This document shows, in pieces, positions 26,187 through 38,162 of a stretch of 64,000 nt of DNA. The translations under genes and the position numbers were made by a program. The number at the start of each line of letters is the position of its first letter. The stretch's first letter is position 1. This DNA is from Earliella scabrosa. Lineage: Eukaryota; Basidiomycota; Agaricomycetes; Polyporales; Polyporaceae. The stretch spans positions 1,550,001-1,614,000 of the forward strand of contig JABYQQ010000006.1 of the NCBI GenBank assembly GCA_022605405.1, written 5' to 3'. The notes under the pieces were generated by a model that was not told the DNA's origin, made no database searches, and worked only from the letters and a program-made list of their open reading frames with translations.

Positions 26187-26524
26187 GTCTAGCGACTATG
26201 ATACGGTTACCGTTTACTTCCACTCCTCCTCCTCCGGGTTCTCCTCTTGCTTTCATGTTCTACTCGTTGCATGTCTCCGTAGGCAGCCGTCGTGGTCGAA
26301 TCGCATCTCGTGTGTTCCGACCAGTCCGGGTTCCGAGATGGAACGGAGGTGTTGTGTCATGGGCGGATGTCACCGATCGCCGAGTGGGACCGTGCGGTGC
26401 CGTCGTATTGAATGGGTGCGAGTCGTCGCACTGATGCTGTTGAGTTTGTGCAACGAGCCTCGAGGTGGGTGCACTGCGTCGAGGGGGTTGTTTCCCTACA
26501 AGGACAACGTAGTACATAGTCCCG

Positions 26525-26539
26525 TACTTCAAGTTACTT
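26525..26539 (+). promoter_or_regulatory. 15-bp word shared with the A2 promoter
   Basis: tacttcaagttactt is identical to 1219-1233 upstream of DUF4246 A2. Regulatory meaning is inferred only from recurrence upstream of two genes. Confidence 0.3.
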
Positions 26540-26992
26540 GGCAGTGTGGGCGGCAATATAAGCGCTCAATGGAGGTCAGACGCGTCATCGACCTCTACTG
26601 TTCCAATCGACCTCCTCCACATAATCCTCGTTGTATTTGCGTCGCATCGCCCAGCACTCTCGGCTGCTCATATCATTTGACCAACCAGCGGCTCATACGC
26701 ACGGTGCGTGCTCAGCAGGGACTTCAAGGATTGTACGAGCATTCAAAACAAGCGTTGAGGAGAGCTCCTGCTATTGCGCGCGCCCCGTCCCTGCAAACTT
26801 ACTGCCACCTCAGAGGGCTCAGCGGTTACAAGCCCGAGACCGCGGCCCGCAGCAATTGAAGTCGGATTGGTCGGTCAAGTCGCCGCCGCAAGTTTAGCCC
26901 GCGTGCATGCGCAGCCCTTGCCGCCCGCTCGACGTCTTCTCGGATTCGCACACGCGACGTCGCTTCCGTGTTTCGTATAAAAGCCTCCGCCC

Positions 26993-28416
26993 ATGTCGCG
27001 CTACAGCGAGGATGATCTCCCCTTTCACGCCGGCGACAAGAGCCCAAGCCTCCGCTACCGCTCCCCACGAGCCGTCAAGTCCCCGTTCATGCTCCCCCTC
27101 CCCAACCGGGTCGACCCACGCGCACTCCTCAGCCCACGTCGCGCACCCACATTACTCAAGTACGGCATTCCGTGCACGCTCTTCCTCCTCCTCGTCGGTC
27201 TGCTCTACTGGGAGCCACACGTCGAGATCTCGTTCTACAACCGCTCCTGGGTCCAACAGGAAATCCTCGCTGTCCCCCCGCTCGGCGGCTGCTTCTCCCC
27301 CCGCGCCATTTCGCACAGCTACAACGTTACCGACGCACTCTATGGCCCGCGGCGGACGGAGGTGCACGCCGGGACTCCCCTGCAGTTCGGCTTCGACTGC
27401 TACGACTTTGCAGGGACCATCCCCGCTCACAAGCGAGAGCCCGCGCACGGCCTGCACGGAGACCAGCGGGTGCAGTACCACACGTACTGGCGGACGGACC
27501 TGGCGGCGTTTAGCGCGCGCCAGGAGTGGATGCTCAAGTCGTTCTTCGCAACGCAGGACACGTCACGGTCGCGCCTCGTGCTGTGGTCGAACGGGGACCT
27601 GTCGCACAATCCGGTCCTGCAGAAGTGGCTGAGGCTGTACCCGGAGGCATTTGTGCTGCGCGAGGTGAACTACGCGGCGCTGGCGAGGGGGACGGAGCTG
27701 GAGGGGAGCGAGCTGCTGAAGGTGTCGGATGCGAGGGCGTGGATTGACGGGGACTTGGTGCGGTTGCTGGTGTTGTGGGCGTATGGGGGCGTGTGGATTG
27801 ACATGGACTCGTTGCTCACGCGGGACCTCGCGCCGCTGCTGGAGCACGAGTTCGTGACGCAGTGGGATTGTTATGGTGAGTGCCCCCTCCGCTGTGCTCG
27901 CCCATTTTACCCCCCCTGCCTCCACTTTCGCATCCTGCCACCCTTGGAAGAATGCTGACTATATGCTCTCTCTCTCAAGACAAAAAGTACGTTCCGATGA
28001 ACGGCGCGCTCATGCATTTTCGCAAACACTCCCCCTACCTCTGCGAGGCCTTCCACATCATGACCCACTCCCCGCCCCCGCGCAAGGGCACGACGGACTG
28101 GGGCGCGCTACTCTACTTCAAGCTCCGCCGCCGACTGCTCGCGGCAGGCATCCCGCCGTTCAAAGTCCTCCCCTTCTGCTTCTCAGACGCGCGTTCGTGT
28201 CGCCTCGACAACCGGTTACCCGATCCGTTCGTCGCCGACCCCTCGGACGGCCGCTGGACGATGGGGCTCGGGCGAGAAGAGGGCGGGGGGCTGGACGCGG
28301 TGCTGCGCAAGGTGTTCTCCGTGCACCTGCACAACCAGTGGGAGAAGCCGTTCCCGAGGGGCGGCTGGGTGGAGCGGCTGCTGCTGAGGAGGTACGAGGA
28401 GCGGATAGGGTCGTAG
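26993..28416 (+). CDS. Type II membrane glycosyltransferase with DXD motif (GT32-like)
   Basis: Exons 26993-27875 and 27980-28416 (104-nt phase-1 intron) give 439 aa. A cytosolic N-terminus of about 54 residues precedes one membrane span (about 56-73, IPCTLFLLLVGLLYW), the topology of Golgi glycosyltransferases. The catalytic region shows the Gly_transf_sug pattern: AWIDGDLVRLLVLWAYGGVWIDMDSLLTRDL around residues 243-275, where IDMDS supplies the DXD that binds nucleotide-sugar via a metal. Downstream, NGALMHFRKHSP and HLHNQWEK are further typical blocks. Likely a Golgi mannosyl- or related transferase acting on glycoproteins or glycolipids; substrate unknown. A TATA-like TATAAAA lies only ~16 bp before the chosen ATG, so initiation at the downstream Met (about 27089) is possible, which would still keep the membrane span. 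Confidence 0.85.
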
Positions 28417-29164
28417 GCCTGCGATGTTATGAGATGCGACGACGTGCGTACGTGCTGCTGCGATGATACACGGACGGTTTCTTGCCTTTCTTGTCCTGGC
28501 GTGATGCGGTCCCTGGTCGTACACTTGCTATCTCGATCTGTCGGGATATGCCGATGGGAGTCGTCTCCTGCTGATCAAGGGCTAAAGGCTAAGCTTCAGA
28601 CACACTCTATACTCTGGTGCATTTACTGCTCACTCGTGTCAGATAGCAGAACGATCGTCATGCGGACATTCGCCGTGAGGATAGGCGGGTGTACTGTGAG
28701 AATGGCAAGGTGAGCTTCTCTCGTCTGGTAGTGACGCACTGATCGTTAGATATTAGGATGATCGCCCGTTACCCTTGCCACAAACCTCGCACAAGCCAGC
28801 CATCTGTCGGGGGCAGAAGTCTCAAAATTGTCCTGGTTCACCCTCAACTAGAGGGCCTGCTCAAGATGACGAGCCGTGTTGCACTGGGGCTCATCAGAAA
28901 GGTCTCTTTGAGTCGTATAGTCCTTACAAAGACCGGCGTTCAAGGGATATATGGTTTGTCTACCATGCACCGTGATTGAAGACGCTCAATGGCAATGCCG
29001 TCCACTACCAGTGCTACTAGTATTACGAGGAGGGTCCTGACGCCCATGGTCCTCGGAATTCGTACCATGCCGTGTCCTTGTCCTGACCTCTCTTCCCCTG
29101 CCCACATCGTCCCCCAACGTCTCCATCTTCCTCTCGCCGTCCACCTCGTCGTCAAGTACTCAAC
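28417..29164. other. Intergenic, GT32 to MLKL-like gene
   Basis: 750 bp without a recognisable gene. The last ~90 bp are pyrimidine-rich and probably form the leader of the gene starting at 29165. Confidence 0.4.
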
Positions 29165-30000
29165 ATGCCTTTCGGAAAGATCTTGTCTCGGCGTATCCGC
29201 GCAATGTCCACCAAGGCTCTAGCGAAGCTCCCTCTCCGCCGTCCGGCTCGCCGCTTGCATGCAAGCACCACTCAGCGCGATGAGCGCAAGCGTACTAGTC
29301 CAGTCGAGATCGGGACGGTCGTCACGGCGTTGAAGGTGACGGGACAGATCGCGTCCTCGGTCCCGTTCTTGCCAGGCATCACGGAGGCTACAGTCACCAT
29401 TCTGGAGCGAGTGGATGTGAGTATATAACCCTCCCTAGGACCCTGTATGCGTGCTGTTCACTGACGCGTGCGTCCATCCAGAACGTAAAGCGAAACCGTA
29501 GGGAGTGCAAGGAGCTCGCCGAACTTGCTCAGACGATCACCACTGCCCTCGTCACTGCAACGTCGGGTATTGCAGACGAAGATATGGACGACGACATGAA
29601 GCTCAACCTGGCGGAATACGAATGGTGAGTTGACACTCTGCTTTGGACTTCGGTGTCCCAATGCTCAGCGGGACGCTCTGTCGTGTTCTAGGCGTCTACA
29701 AAGAGTCGTGGACACTATGCGCGAACTCCGTAGCCGATCCTGGGTGCAGCGCCTGCTCAGAAAAGACGAGCAGGAGGCGGCACTCGCGGAACACCGTGAA
29801 AGCCTCAAGAATGCATGGACGATCTTCCAGGTGCGCTACATGCTCCGAGTCCTCCGAAGTCTTGCCAGTCACCCCGGCACTCACATTGCGCACAGATGAA
29901 GGAGGGTATAGCGATGCGAACCAGCATTACTAGACTAGGGAGGACGTTGCCAGAATATGCAAATGTATGCGGCGAAGTATCCGATGAACTTCGCAGGTAG
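29165..30000 (+). CDS. Solo helical-bundle protein resembling MLKL/HeLo-type N-terminal domain
   Basis: Exons 29165-29416, 29482-29624, 29692-29830 and 29896-30000 give 212 aa; introns are 65, 67 and 65 nt. After a basic N-terminus the protein reads GTVVTALKVTGQIASSVPFLP, a hydrophobic first helix, then VKRNRRECKELAELAQTITT and WRLQRVVDTMRELRSRSWVQ, followed by ALAEHRESLKNAWTIFQ. This order matches the four-helix domain (MLKL N-terminal / HeLo-like) common at the N-terminus of Agaricomycete NLR-type proteins. Here no kinase, NACHT or repeat domain follows, so it is a solo or truncated form. An alternative end is possible: a good donor at 29997 (GTAGGC) and acceptor CAG at 30048-30050 would skip the stop and extend to 30117 (233 aa). 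Function (immune or incompatibility signalling) is inferred from family resemblance only. Confidence 0.68.
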
Positions 30001-30717
30001 GCTATGCGTTTACGTGTGTGGCATCATCTAATGTGAGATCTCTGTCCCAGGAATTTTTTTTTTAGCCTAGTGCCCGGTAAATTGACAATGCCGTTCAATG
30101 CCTTATGCCAATCATGATTCGAGAGTCGAATGCCGTTCACACTATTATTACGTATCTACCTGGTATCAAGTGACAGGCCTGAGGCGATCCGCTCGTCATG
30201 TACGAAGGCTATTGTTGGTGATCCCAGAGATCATGGTGATGGTGGAAGAACCTTGCGTCTAGGATGGAACACACATGACAAGCTGAATGCTTCCCGAGGG
30301 TCTATTTAAGGTTGCTTGAATGGCAAGATTATCAAGAGCACTAGATAACCGCCATATCAACCTACACTCCCTGTGCTCGGACCTGCTGAACTGTACCTAC
30401 GCATGAAGTTCGCCGTGCAGTACGATATACCTTCGAAGGAGTAGAGTCCTACACCAACACGCTTTGTATACCCATGGACATGGATGCGCAAGCGTTTGCG
30501 GTCACGCTTGAAATAGCGCGCCTTGCTCAGCATGCATTTGTTTGATCCAGAGCAGACGAAAGAGAGTTCGGAAAGAGACTTCAATGAAATAGTTTGTGAA
30601 AGGGACGATACGCAAACGGGTAGAGTGTCTGGTTAGTGCCAGTAGAATATAGAGGACCACAGTCTAGACTTGAACGCGCCATACATGGAGCAAGGTCTGT
30701 GGCACCTGAGTGCCAGC
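30001..30717. other. Intergenic, between convergent MLKL-like gene and DUF4246 B1
   Basis: 717 bp. The right ~120 bp (about 30598-30717) resemble the sequence at about 33498-33604 beyond the B2 stop, so they belong to the B1/B2 duplicated unit. A T10 run at 30054-30063 follows the possible acceptor of the MLKL-like gene. No other gene was seen. Confidence 0.45.
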
Positions 30718-32532
30718 CTAGTGCTCGCACATGTTGAACTCAAGCTCGTACCTGTCTTCGTTGAGCTCCATGACAAAACTCGACCGCTCCTTCATGAGTG
30801 CGTCACGGTCCTCTTCGGCTTGCTTGCGCGAGATGACTCCCTGCTTGACATAGCCTGCGACGATATCAAAGAGCTCCTGCGGCAGCTGATTAAGAGCCGG
30901 TGCCTTCTCGAGCTCCTCCACCATCCAATGCTCCTGTTGCGGCGGCACGTCCGTCGTCGACAAAATCCGGTGCTCAGGGTTGACCAGAAAGAAGCACAAG
31001 ATCTTTCGATGGCCGGGCTTGGAGGGGTCCACGAGCTCAAACGGATCGACATGGTGCTGGTAGATGTTCGGGAAGACGACGCACTTGTCCTCCGCGGCGA
31101 CAATGTGTCCGAGCGGCTGGTTGAGTGCATGGTCACGACCGAAGCCGTACGCGACGACGTACCCGCGGTGGTCGCTCTGCTGGTACGTCAAATCGTCGCC
31201 GTCGCCAACGCAGGCACGGAACGCGAGCCGCGACTCGGAGATGTTCTCGCACGCGTAGTAGTAGAGACCCGTCGCGACGATCGCCTCATTCGCCATGCCC
31301 TCGACGTGCCACGAGCCGCCGGGGTAGCGCGGCTTGTCGGGCGTGAGATGGATGTTGGCGAGCTTGACGATCACCTGGAGCTTACGCCCCTTGAGGGAGT
31401 AGTGCACCCGCTCGGATTCAGGCTGAGGCTGGAAGGGGACAGGATCGGGGATGATAGGCCATTGGTGTACGCGCTCCCACTCGTCATATCCCGCCGGGTC
31501 GTCGGGCTGCTTGGCTATGCCCTCGTACCAATCATATGGGTCGACTTGAACGGCGAGCTCGGGCTCTGCAGATAGGGCATCGGATAGTACGCGTTCAAAC
31601 ATCGGGACGAAGCGTTGGAGAATGGAGGTGATGGTGGGGTATAGAGACGCATGCTTCGTGGGATGGAGGTTGTTGATATACCCAAGGCAGCTGACCGTAC
31701 CGGACTCCGACACGGCAAAATCAGTGGGCAGCCATTGGTACTTTGGGGAAATCTGCCACTTGGACCACTTAACGGTCAACTCGAGGTCAGGCCGCTGAGC
31801 AAGGTAGGCCTCTTCAGTAATGAGCTCGACGGATGAGTCGGCCGCGCCTTGTTTCCGGACATAGGAACCGCCGATGCGAAAACAGTAGAGCGAAGGGTGC
31901 ACGAGGTCGAGAACCTGGTTGTTAGACCCCGGATGCCAGTCCTTCTCGTTTTCGGGCACGTTCTCCAAGATCGAAACGCCTTTAATAAGTTCGTCCTTGA
32001 GGGCGGGAGGGATCAGAGATTGAGACTCGTGCACCTTGTGGATGGCGCTTGCCTGCGACAGTCATGATCAGTATCAATATTAGCTGCTGGATGAACTGGA
32101 AAGACTGACAAAGATGCCACTCTCTGAGTCTCGCTCGCTGGCAGCGTGCCTCAGCGCGGCGAAGATGTAGTCGAGCTGCGCGTCCGTGATTGGATCGCGC
32201 GGCCACTTCTTCGGTCCCGCTGGGAGGGTTTGTCCGTCTCTGCCGTCTTCGGAGTCTTCATCCGCGCTATCCGCGTCTCGGTTCCGCTCGATCTCGTCGT
32301 TGAAACGCTCCTCGCCGCCCCAGAGCGTCTCTACGAGCGCGCGATCCTGTTCGACTATCTCCGTGCGCCATCTGGCCACAATCGCATCGTCGTACACCTT
32401 CTCCCACCAACGCGGTTTTGCCTGGATGCGCCCCGAAAGCTGGCGCATGCGCAGCTCGACGAGCGTGATCGGTGTGCCCAACTCCCAGTCAAAGGCGGAG
32501 GGGAAAGCAGGCTTCCGCGTCGTGCTCTTCAT
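30718..32532 (-). CDS. DUF4246 family protein, copy B1
   Basis: Exons 32532-32110 and 32052-30718 on the minus strand give 585 aa across a 57-nt phase-0 intron (GTCAGT...CAG) at the family-conserved site; the intron has an in-frame stop. The start MKSTTRKPAFPSAFDW aligns with A3 and B2. Conserved blocks are all present: LVELRMRQLSGR, WWEKVYDDAIV, DWHPGSNNQVLDLVHPS, GGSWHVEGM, YQHHVDPFELVDPSKPGHRK, ending MCEH. Of the six copies it is closest to B2, sharing also its promoter and 3' flank. An oxygenase-like role is inferred, as for A3. Confidence 0.92.
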
Positions 32533-33604
32533 CGCTCGATGCAGCTTGATGAAGAACAGATGTTGTTGGATGTTGATGAGGGGAGGCGAGGAAGCCGGGA
32601 GTGTGTTGTGACTGTTGTCAGGTCCTAGTACTTCGAGGTACTTATAGGGCCTCGCGTGAACAGGCGCTTGCCGGCATTCACAGCCATCCCGCGTCCCGCC
32701 GCCCGACGGTTGCCTGATATGGACTACACTCGCATGAGCATCAAGGTTCCCCATGACCTACCAAGAGGGCTGCTGAATGACTCACGTCGAAGTCAAAGAT
32801 CAAGTCATAGATGCTCTCCGTTCATCGCCACTCGCCAGTACTAGTCGCGTAGACTCACGGTTGCGTCACGGCCCGGGGAGAAGTTCAACTTCAAGTTGAG
32901 GAAATATTGCTTCGAGCATCGTCGTTCCTCCGGCTCGGAGTCCCGCCATCCGGTCGCTGTTGGCGCCATCTGCCTCGTTAGCAAGCGCCACCGGAGCGAC
33001 GAGTCTCAGATGATACACCGCTAGGCCTGCAGCTGGCATCGGATGGGTGAGATTCCTGCTACTTATCATGTAAGTAAGTAGTAGGGAGTTTACTCTAGTG
33101 GGTACCGCCGAGGAGTTCGCTGGACATGCATGAAGGATCACGCTCCAGTACAGTTCCTAGCTCAGTACCGACGCAGTATCAGCGGTCATGGGACTGGTGA
33201 TGGCAGCGATGGACTCGGCGCATGCCAGTGACTCCTCAATGCCCGCCGGTGTCTCCGGACGCAAGTAGTACACGGTGTACACCGCGCAGTGCGATGAAGA
33301 GGTATTGTCATAGTCCAGCAGGGCACTTGATATACCCATGGATACAGAAGCGGTTCCACAGGACCACGCCTGAAACTAGCGTGTGGACTCCGCTCTGGCA
33401 AGTGCAGCATGTACTAGGGTAGTAGTACGCCCCGCTGAGGATGTATTTAGTCGATCGAGGGAAGACGAAGGAGGCATGAACACCATCCTGAGAAGGTACG
33501 AAAGTCAAACAGGCAGAGTGTCTGGTTAGTAGCCCCAAAAGCGAATGGACATAACCACAGTCTAAATTTCAACGCGCCCACACACGTAGCAAGGTCTATG
33601 GCGC
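32533..33604. promoter_or_regulatory. B1 promoter / B1-B2 spacer
   Basis: 1.07 kb. On the minus strand a CCCTATAAGT TATA-type element lies at about 32638-32648, ~105 bp upstream of B1; B2 has the same element at the same distance. CAACTTCAAGTTG, a perfect inverted repeat around one base, lies at 32886-32898. The stretch 32650-33080 is similar to 35570-36035 upstream of B2, including the word gcatcggatgggt. No gene seen. Confidence 0.5.
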
Positions 33605-35431
33605 CTAGTGCTCACACATGTTGAACTCAAGCTCGTACCTGTCTTCGTTATCCTCCGTGACAAAGTTCGACCGCTCCTCCATGAGTGCGTCACGGTCCGC
33701 TTCGGCTTGCTTGCGCGAGATGACTCCTTCCTTGACATAGCCTGCAACCATATCAAAGAGCTCCTGCGGCAGCCGTTTGAGGGTCTGCGTCTTCTCGAGC
33801 TCCTCCACCATCCAGTCCTCCTGTTGCGGCGGCACGTCCGTCGTCGACAAGATCCGGTGCTCAGGGTTGACCAGAAAGAAACATAAGATCTTGCGGTGGC
33901 CTGGCTTCGACCGGTCCGCCAGCTCGAAGGGATCGACATGGTGCTGGTAGATGTTCGGGAATGCAACGCACTTGTCCTCCTCGGCGACGATGTGCCCGAG
34001 CGGCTGGTTGAGCGCATGGTCGCGACCGAAGCCGTACGCGACAACGTACCCGCGGTGGTCGCTCTGCTGGTACTTCAGATCATCGCCGTCGCCAACGTAT
34101 GCACGGAACGCGAGGCGAGACTCGGAGATATTCTCGCACGCGTAGTAGTAGAGGCCCGTCGCGACGATCGCCTCATTCGCCATGCCCTCGACGTGCCACG
34201 AGCCGCCGGGGTAGCGCGGCTTGTCGGGCGTGAGATGGATGTTGGCGAGCTTGACGATCACCTGGAGCTTACGCCCCTTGAGGGAGTAGTTCACGCGCTC
34301 GGATTCGGGCTGAGGCTGGAAGGGGATAGGATCGGGGATGATAGGCCATTGGTGTACGCGCTCCCACTCGTCATGTTCCGCCTCGTCGTCAGGCCGCTTG
34401 GTTATGCCATCGTACCAGTCATATGGGTGGATTCGAACCGCGGGCTCAGGTTCCGGGGATACGGTATCGGATAGAACGCGTTCAAACATGGGGATGAAGC
34501 ATTGGAGGGTGGAGGTGATGGTGGGGTATAGAGACGCATGCTTCGTAGGGTGTAGGTTGTTGATATAGCCAAGGCAGCTGACCGTACCGGAGTCCGACAC
34601 CGTGAAATCGGTGGGTAGCCATTGGTACTTTGGGGAGATTCGGTGTTTGTACCACTTGACGGTCTCTTCGAGGTCAGGCCGCTGCGCAAGGTAGGCCTCT
34701 TCGGTAATGAGCTCCACGGAGGACTGAGTGGAGTCGGCCGTGTCTTGTTTCCGGACGTAGGACCCGCCGATGCGAAGACAGTAGAGTGAGGGGTGCACGA
34801 GATCGAGAACCTGGTTGTTGGACCCAGGATGCCAGTCCTTCTCGTTCTCGGGCACGTTCTCCAAGATCGAAACGCCTCTAATGAGTTCGTCCTTGAGGAC
34901 GGCAGGGATCAGAGATTGCGACTCGTGCACCCTGTAGATGGCGCTTGCCTGCATGAATCATGGTCAGTATTGAAATTAGCTGCTGCATCAACTGAGTGGA
35001 CCTACGAAGATACCCCTGATTGGGTCCCGCTCGCCGGCAGCGTGCCTCAGCGCGGCGAAGATATAATCGAGCTGCGCGTCCGTTATTGGGTCGCGCGGCC
35101 ACTTCTTTGGTCCCGGTTGAAACATTTCTTGTCCGTCTCTGCCATGCTCCGAGTCTCCATCCTCGTTGTCCTCGTCTTGGGTCCTCTCGATCGCGTCTTT
35201 AAAACGCTCCTCGCCGCCCCAGAGCTTCTCCACCAGCGCGCGGTCCTGTTCTACAATCTCCGTGCGCCATTTGGCCACGATCTCATCGTCATGCACCTTC
35301 TCCCACCAGCGCGGCTTTGCCTGGATGCGCCCCGAAAGCTGGCGCATGCGCAGCTCGACGAGCGTGATCGGCATACGCAATTCCCAGTCAAACGGGGAGG
35401 GGAAAGTAGGCTTCCGCGTCGTGCTCGTCAT
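33605..35431 (-). CDS. DUF4246 family protein, copy B2
   Basis: Exons 35431-35006 and 34948-33605 give 589 aa; the 57-nt phase-0 intron (GTAGGT...CAG) is at the conserved site. The protein begins MTSTTRKPTFPSPFDWELRM. It differs from B1 mainly in the acidic insert after EERFKD and in the segment preceding WERVHQWPIIPDP. The full block order is kept, including WHVEGM, YQHHVDPFELADRSKPGHRK and the MCEH end. The distance between B1 and B2 stop codons is 2,887 bp, the size of the duplicated unit. No sign of decay. Confidence 0.92.
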
Positions 35432-36355
35432 CGCTCGATGCAGCTTGTCGGAGAGGAAACGGTGTTGGATGTTGACGAAGGAAGACGAGAGAGCCGGAAG
35501 TGGGGATTGTGAAGTCCCACTATCTTCTCTAGCACTTAGCACTTATAGGGCCTACATGACGGTGTTGGTGTGAATAGGCGCTTGCCGACGTTCGCAGCCA
35601 TCCCGCGTCCCGACCGGCAACGATTGCCTGATATGGACTACCCGTCCGCCAGACGACCCGCATGAGCAACGCATGAGCATGAGGTTTCCCATGGCCTACC
35701 AAGACGGCTACTAAATGACTCACATCGTAGTCAGAGATCGACCCATGGATGTTCTCCATTCATACTTTGGTCACTCGCCAGTCGCGTAGACTCATTGGCA
35801 GTGCGTGATCACCGGAGAAGTTCAACGTCGAGTTCCTGACTGGAGTTCGAGCACTACAAATATGCCGACAATCCCGGTCTTCGTTCCTCCCGACACGTCC
35901 CTATCATTCAGTCGCCGTTGGCGCAATCTGCCCCTACCGCTAGTAGCGCATGCGCAGGTCGACGAGATTGATCAACTGACTATTCACGGCTCGGCCTGCC
36001 AGTGGTATCATCGGATGGGTAAGATTCCTACTAGGGCGTTCGACCAGCGGCGACTCAGAGTTTCGCCAGATATGCATGAGGGATCGAGAGCTCATAGTAC
36101 TTTGCCATAAACGTGTTCAAGTTCGCTAGCGTGACCGACTGCCCACCAACCGGCGCACTGTCCAAGTGTGGCACAGACTCATAGTTTGATGTCCGGCGTG
36201 CAGGCACACATACATCGGCATGTTAACGGTATGCCGTGTTGCACACCGACATGGTCTGATGTCTATTATTCAACCTGCAGCCAGACGTTATACTCGTGCC
36301 CCAGTACCCGACAATCACGGCATTACGTACAGTGTCACGCGGAACCAACTTACAC
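35432..36355. promoter_or_regulatory. B2 promoter / B2-B3 spacer
   Basis: 924 bp. A minus-strand CCCTATAAGT element at about 35541-35548 lies ~110 bp before the B2 start. The half nearer B2 parallels the B1 upstream region. The half nearer B3 (36100-36355) shows no similarity and no gene. Confidence 0.45.
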
Positions 36356-38162
36356 CTAGTGTTCGCACATGTTGAACTCGAGCGCGTACATGTTCTCGTT
36401 GTGCTCGACAACGAAATCGGAGCGTTCGTCCATGAGGTCGTCACGGTCGTATTCCGCCTCCTCGCGCGAGATGGTGCCCAGCTTCGCATATCCCGCAATC
36501 ATGTCGAACAGCTCCGGCGGCAGTTGCCTCGAAGCCAGCGCATTCTCAAGCTCCTCTATCACCCAGTCCTCCTGTTGCGGCGGTACGTCCGTCGTCGACA
36601 AGATCTGGTGCTCAGGGTTGACAAGGAAGAAGCACAGAATTTTGCGATGACCAGGCTTCGACGGGTCCGCTAGCTCGAAGGGGTCGACGTGGTGCTGGTG
36701 TATGTTCGGGAATGCCAGACATTTGTCCTCTTCGACGACGATATGTCCAAGCTGCTGGTTGAGCGCGTGGCCGCGGCCGAAGCCATACGCAACGACATAG
36801 CCGCGGTGGTCGTCCTGCATGTACGGCAGGCCCCTCATCGAGTCGGACGTGCCGACAACGGTCCGGAACGCCAGCCGGGACTCAGAGATGTTCTCGCACG
36901 CGTAGTAGTAGATCCCGGTCGCGACGATCGCCTCGTTCGCCATGCCCTCGACGTGCCACGAGCCGCCCGGGTAGCGCGGCTGTTCGGGCGTGAGGTGGAT
37001 GTTGGCGAGCTTAACGATCGCTTGCAGCTTGCGTCCTTTGAGTGTATAGTTCACGCGCTCTTCCGCGGGCTGTGGTTTGAAAGGTGTGGGGTCGGGGATG
37101 ATAGGCCACTTATGTTCGCGCTCCCATTTGTCGTAGGCCTCGTGCTCGCTCCAGTGGGGCTCCCCGACAACGCCGTCGTACCATTTGTACGGGTCCACTC
37201 GCACGGCGAACTCGGGATCTGCAGACAACGTGTCCGAGAGCACTCGCTCGAACAACGGCACAAACCGTTCGAGGATAGATGTGATGGAGAGATAGAGCGA
37301 GGCGTGCTTCGCAGGATGGAGGTTGTTGATGTACCCGAGACACCTAACCGCGCCGGAGCTTGACACCATGAAGTCGGTGGGCAGCCACTGGAAGTCCGGA
37401 GAGATCACTTGGCATGTGGTCCAGTCTGCAAAGTCATCGAGGTCGGGTCGCCCTTCGAGGTAGGACTCTCCGGTGATGATCTCCACCGAGATATGCTCAG
37501 CAGCAGTGGCATCCCGTTTCCGCACGTAGGACTCGCCGATATGAAGACAATACAGTGAGGGATGGACGAGGTCGAGGACCTGGTCGTCTGAGTCGGGGTG
37601 CCAGTCCTTCTCATCGTCAGGAACCGACTCTAGAACAGAGACGCCTTGGATGAGCTCTTCCTTGAGCTTCGAGGAGATGAGAGATGGCGATTCATGAACT
37701 TTTTGGATCGCTGTTGCCTAGAATGCGAACATCAGCACTGTCCACAGACCCCCATCATGCATGCACTGAAGGACTTACCACAATTTCCGTCTCGGGGTCA
37801 CGCTGTTTGGCGTCGTGCCTCAGCTCGTCAAACATATAGTCGAGCTGAGCGTCCGTAATCGGGTCGCGTGGCCACTGCTTCTGGCTGCCTTCATCGTGGT
37901 CGGGGTCGGGGACGTTGAACCGCTCCTCGCCGCCCCAGAGCTGTTCAACGAGAGCGCGGTCCTGCTCGACGATCTCCGTCCGCCATTTTGCGACAACTGG
38001 GTCGTCAAACACTTTCTCCCACCAAGTCGGCTTCGAGCGGATACGTCCAGACAACTGGCGCATGCGAAGCTCGACGAGCGTGATCGGTTGACGCGAACCG
38101 AAGCTGAAAGGGGATGGGAAACTAGTGCGGGGCGTGCTCTGTCTGAGTTCTCCGTGGTTCAT
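36356..38162 (-). CDS. DUF4246 family protein, copy B3
   Basis: Exons 38162-37779 and 37717-36356 give 581 aa; the 61-nt phase-0 intron (GTAAGT...TAG) is at the conserved site but uses a TAG acceptor. Start MNHGELRQSTPRTSFPSPF resembles A2 more than B1/B2 (no acidic insert; VFDDPVVAKWRTEIV). All blocks are intact: GGSWHVEGM, GIYYYACENISES, HQHHVDPFELADPSKPGHRK (His for Tyr before QHH), ending MCEH. It is the outermost member of array B. Upstream TATA is degenerate (CCCCTAAAGT at about 38250). Function as for other copies, unknown. Confidence 0.92.

Larger units (their letters stand above)
25724..26992. other. Intergenic, DHH1 3' UTR and GT32 upstream region
   Basis: 1.27 kb. It contains a pyrimidine-rich block (about 25870-26250), a (GCCC)5 microsatellite at 26167-26186, the 15-mer shared with the A2 promoter at 26525-26539, and a TATAAAA at about 26976. 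No gene was supported. Confidence 0.45.

Noticed and set aside
30357..30584. 75-codon minus open frame between MLKL-like gene and B1
   Set aside because: Short, no motif, no splice or promoter support.
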